Part shown: positions 1-3,600 of the stretch, piece by piece
Position numbering within the stretch: the first letter of the stretch is position 1
Layout: the number at the start of each line of letters is the position of its first letter
Program-made: the position numbers and the translations under genes
Origin: SIG480 sp045533555
GTDB taxonomy: Bacteria > Bacillota > Clostridia > Oscillospirales > JAAYXM01
Assembly: GCA_045533555.1 (NCBI GenBank)
Contig: JAZSHZ010000063.1
Span: forward strand, 1-6,519
Direction of reading: 5' to 3'
Length of the DNA: 6,519 bases
The notes under the pieces: generated by a model
Seen by the model: the letters and a program-made list of their open reading frames with translations, nothing else
Told to the model about the DNA's origin: nothing
Databases searched by the model: none

Positions 1-1
1 T

Positions 2-652
2 ATATTCAAGAATACAACAAATGGCGGTCCATCCGGGATAAGCACAACACTTTCCGCATTGGACGGAAGCAGCGGATTTACAGATTATGCCGATGGACGT
101 GATTGGGCATATCTCGGATATGCGGGAAACGGAGCAAACGGCTCTGCATATATGAAAATAAGCAATTGTCTCGAGGGAATAACTCTCAAGGGACAGTGGA
201 TAGCACTTAAAATCAAGGCACCTGAGCCGGGAACTTACAGCGTGTCAGCATCGGCATATATGTATTACAGAAACACAAACAATATGGAAATATATCTTGT
301 GCCGATGAATGCAGTGCTTGATTCAGCAAATAACAAAACAGCGGCAGATGTATTTGCTATCTCCAATACGGATATGTACGGAACGGTGAGCTCAGGCGTG
401 TGCTCGGGTTACACTCCGTTTGCAGACGGAAAGCTTGGAGCATATGATATTTCCGAATATCTCGTAGGAAGTGCAAATATCCGCACTGCATCTACAGATG
501 CAAACAATGCTACTGTTTCGGAATGTGTTCTTGATAATACGAAGCCCATATCGGTTACGGATGACACAGAAGAATACGTTCTTTTGTTTGTATCAAACGG
601 AACAGGAAACTATCATAATATTCGACCGGCGACTCTGACACTCGGCAAAAAA
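2..652 (+). other. N-terminal beta-sandwich domain A (possible carbohydrate-binding module), 5' truncated
   Basis: Residues 1-217 alternate hydrophobic and polar residues as in a beta-sandwich, with the strand-turn pattern QWIALKIKAPEPGTYSVS (residues 65-82) that is common in jelly-roll accessory domains. Aromatic residues cluster around DWAYLGYAG (34-42) and AYMYYR (85-90) and could form a sugar-binding face. It closes with a strand pair, EEYVLLFVSNG and ATLTLGKKG. It resembles domain B at 944-1585 in order of strands and in its position directly before an Ig-like module. I do not recognise a named family with certainty; carbohydrate binding is inferred from context only. The left edge of the domain may be outside the window. 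Confidence 0.55.
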
Positions 653-3600
653 GGCGAAGCACCGGCAAGTGTTGAGCTTATATGCGATACGGAAATGCGT
701 GTGGGTGGAAACTCCATTAAGGCGAAGGCTACAGTGAAAACTGCAACCGGGTCACAGTTTCTTGGTGCATATTCAATCAAATACACAAGCAGCGACGAAA
801 GTGTTGCAACTGTGGATGATGACGGAAATATTATCGCAAAAGGCGCAGGAAATGCGAGAATAACCGTTTTTGCGGCAGAAGAGGGCGCAGATGATGTGTC
901 AATCTTAAATGCTGTGGCAACAGACTATGTTGATATCACAGTACATGAGGATTTTGAAAGCGGAACATACAGTTTTGTTCTGACCACCGATGCGATCCTT
1001 GCCTCCAGCGGGCTTATCACTGCCGACGGCAAGGTATTAAACGGCAATTTTACAAAAATCACTCCCGATAAGCTGAACTGGATGACAAACGGATATGCGA
1101 TAGAGGGAATGAACGGACATCACTCGGGTAATTCGTGTTGCATGACCGAAAGCAGTCTTGTTTATATGATACGCACCGATGGCGGCACAAACCGGGTGTA
1201 TGATAACAATCCCTATATAGTAATACGTCTTAAAGAAATATCGGCAGGACTTTACAGGCTTTCACTTTTCAACAGCTCTGCATCAACAGGAACTGCACCG
1301 ATGAAGGTGTATTTCGGAAAAGCTCCGGAAAGCTATCCCGGAGTTGGCGGAATAATAGATTTGTGCGACAACTACGGCCTTCTTGGCATTCATGACAGCC
1401 GAACAGCCCACGATGGTACAGAAGAGCTTCCGGCAGAGCATTTTGAAGTATATGCAGAAGAAGACGGAGATTATTATATGGTTCTCCTTGCAGACCCCGA
1501 AACCTACGCAATGAATCCAACGGCAACGTCGGACAGACCGTATCAGTATGTCTATCTTGATAATATAAAGCTTGAAACGGTTAAACCGCTTGGGGCTGCA
1601 GAGCTTTCTGTTGAATTGGATAATATTTCCGCACCGAAAAAAACTCAGGCAAGAATTTCGCTTTTTGCAGAGGACGGAAGTGAGTTTATCGGCGAATATG
1701 ATGTGAAATATTCAAGCGACAACACATCTGCCGCGGTAATCGATGAAACAAGCGGATTGGTAACCGCAAAAGAAGTGGACGGGGATACACGGGTAAAAAT
1801 CACTGCCGAGATAACTCCGAAAGCAGAACCTGAAAATATCAAAACCGCATATGCCTATCTCACCGTGACATCTGTTCCGGAGATTGAAGAAATTATATCA
1901 ATAACCGCAGGTGGAAGCGAGCATATCCGCCTGACAACAAAAGAGGTTCAGGACAGAATACCGATATATGTCACAGCATCGGATAATTCGGGTGGTGAGA
2001 TTACTCAGAATGAAGTTCAGTTGAAGGTAACTGCTCTTAATCCGGAAATTGCGGATATAGACGAAACCTTCAACATAATCCCGAAAGCCCCGGGAAAGGC
2101 AAGTTTTGAGGTGAGTGCAGTTTGCAGAGGTAAAGAAACTCCCGTAAAGACAGCTACATTAACTGTTGCGTATGCAAAAGAAAAGTCGACTTATATGACG
2201 GCAAAAGAGGCTGAGATCGCACGTGCAAACATAAATAAATATGATTGGGCAGAAAAGTCCGCAAAGAGTGCTATTGAAGAGGCGGATAAAATTGTAGCGA
2301 ACCTTGAAATATTGTATGAGATGATTCCTTCTGAGGGAATTCCGAGAAACTGTGTGCCCGGAAACCATACAGACCCGTATGTATATATGTGCAGATATTG
2401 CGGATGTGATATCCGCGCGGATTATGGAATGTATGGATTGATTACAAACCCGATTCAGCGTCCGTGGAAGATTCAGTGTCCGGATTGTAAGAGACTTTTC
2501 CCGAGTAACGATTTCGGAAGCTTTTACAAACTTGGTCTTAATGAATATGGAGAATTTGACCGCATTCGCGCTCTCGAGAAACACCATGAAATGATTTATC
2601 ATAAGAACGGGGTATGCTCCTATGCAGAGGAGTGTGGAAAGCTTCCGGCAGAAGAGAATCGTACAGAGTGGCTTGAATATTTCGGATACGGTCAGGGATA
2701 TTTGAAAAACACCGCGTATCAAGAGCTGTATACAAGCGGAAACTCGTTAAACGGCATCGACCCATTTTACTATAATGCAGACCTTGATGGTGACGGAAAA
2801 GCCGATGAAGCCCAAAGAATGCTTGGAGGAGGATACGGAGAGGTTTCTGCAGGTATGCTCTGGGGTGTTGATGATGGCTTTGGATATGTTCCGCTTGAGG
2901 AAAACGGAGAAGAACGATATCCTGTTAATATCAACGGCAACCGATACACCGACAAATACGGATTGCAGGTCTATGAGAGACACATGTATATTGCAACATA
3001 TGTTCACAACGGTGTTTGGTATGGTCTTTCGTCCGGACAAAGTGGTGTGATAAAGTACGGTGTTGGAAACTGTGCGTCTGCATATTTCTATACAGGCGAC
3101 AAGAAATACGGAAGAGTTGCGGCAATATTGCTTGACAGAGTTGCGGATTTTTATCCGGATTTGAATTATGAACAGCATACACAGTTGTTTGGACATCCAT
3201 ATCAGGGAAAGATAGTAGACCGTATATGGAGCTGTTCTACTGCCGTATTCTACATTCAGGCATACGATGAGATTTTTGAACTGTATGAAACTGACCCGTA
3301 TATCATAGAATTTATAAACAGCCGCAAGGTAAACGGAGAGCCTCTTAAATTCAGATATGCGAAGGAAAATGGAAATCAGATACGCACACATATTGAAGAT
3401 GGAATAATTCGCGAATCGCTTGAGGGACTCAAATCCGGCAAGGTTGCAGGAAACTATGGTATGGATCAGAAGGTGAATGCTATAGGTGCCGTAGTCCTGG
3501 ATTCTCAGCCGGAAACATCAGGGTGGCTTGAGTTTATGATGGCAGCCGGTTGGCATACCTTGCCTGGTATGGGAAGCACGGGCGGAAGCATATACGAGCA

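Noticed and set aside
2582..2602. HHEMIYH as a zinc-metallopeptidase HExxH motif
   Set aside because: The second His is one residue too far (HExxxH), and the surroundings belong to the heparinase-like domain.
2780..2809. Dockerin domain (cellulosome attachment)
   Set aside because: Only one calcium-loop-like segment, no second repeat and none of the following dockerin helix; surface attachment is explained by the SLH repeats.
2825..2857. GGAGGAGGA with a downstream in-frame ATG as an internal translation start
   Set aside because: The spacing of about 21 bases is too long, and a start here would split the catalytic domain. The purine run simply encodes the Gly-Gly-Gly of LGGGYGE.
2775..3050. 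Small + strand frame inside the lyase region
   Set aside because: It is out of frame with the large protein, has no family resemblance and no supporting start site.
2159..3391. Long antisense open frames (2159-2722 and 2747-3391 on the - strand) as genes
   Set aside because: They lie opposite the conserved lyase core, have no recognisable domains, have a composition expected of reverse-complemented codons, and show no upstream ribosome site of note.
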